Of a stretch of 5,915 nucleotides of DNA, positions 5,872 to 5,915 are shown in pieces; position 1 is the first letter of the stretch, and every line of letters begins with the position of its first letter. The position numbers and the translations under genes are program-made. This DNA comes from Firmicutes bacterium CAG:449. Lineage in GTDB: Bacteria > Bacillota_I > Bacilli_A > RFN20 > CAG-449. The stretch lies in assembly GCA_000432895.1 (NCBI GenBank), contig FR889432.1, positions 2,032 through 7,946 of the forward strand, written 5' to 3'. The notes under the pieces were generated by a model. The model was not told where the DNA came from. It saw nothing but the letters and a program-made list of their open reading frames with translations, and did not search any database.

Positions 5872-5915
5872 AATATTTAATTAGTGAAAAAATTGAATTT
5901 TTCCTAAAAAAAATT

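Overview
The window is very AT-rich bacterial DNA. Every gene lies on the minus strand, and Trp is encoded by TGG, so the standard code applies. Codon use, Shine-Dalgarno sites (AGGAGG, AAAGGAG, AGAGG) and gene families point to a low-GC Firmicute or Mollicute-like gut bacterium. The species cannot be told from the window. No rRNA, tRNA or CRISPR array is visible.

Layout from the right edge, in the direction of transcription. (1) A DpnA-like DNA adenine methyltransferase (5145-5858, TTG start) is followed after 38 bases by a DUF2971 protein (4054-5106). That is followed after two bases by a 172-residue winged-helix protein (3533-4051), which has no ATG, GTG or TTG start but an AGAGG site six bases before an ATA codon. 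The three look like one operon. (2) About 400 non-coding bases (3137-3532) hold a diverged direct repeat of about 29 bp, a small GC-rich hairpin and a cluster of AAGAGAT inverted and direct repeats. (3) Directly after the cluster lies a 136-codon frame (2726-3136), possibly ribbon-helix-helix. It also has a strong Shine-Dalgarno site and an ATA start. (4) Its TAG stop abuts the C-terminal part of a large serine recombinase (1769-2725), without catalytic domain and carrying two frameshifts. (5) A small RNase III-fold protein resembling Mini-III (1155-1622) follows. (6) A Fic-domain gene (1-1033, running off the left edge) is frameshifted where the Fic autoinhibitory motif would lie.

Reading: 1769-5858 looks like the end of an integrated mobile element. 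Its recombinase is dead, but its methyltransferase and DUF2971 cargo is intact. The methyltransferase has no endonuclease beside it, and the DUF2971 protein sits where a restriction partner would. The most unusual feature is two long, otherwise intact frames with good ribosome sites and only ATA as a plausible start. They may be genuine AUA-initiated genes, or they may show G-to-A decay, because the stop that ends the recombinase frame also fits TGG to TAG.
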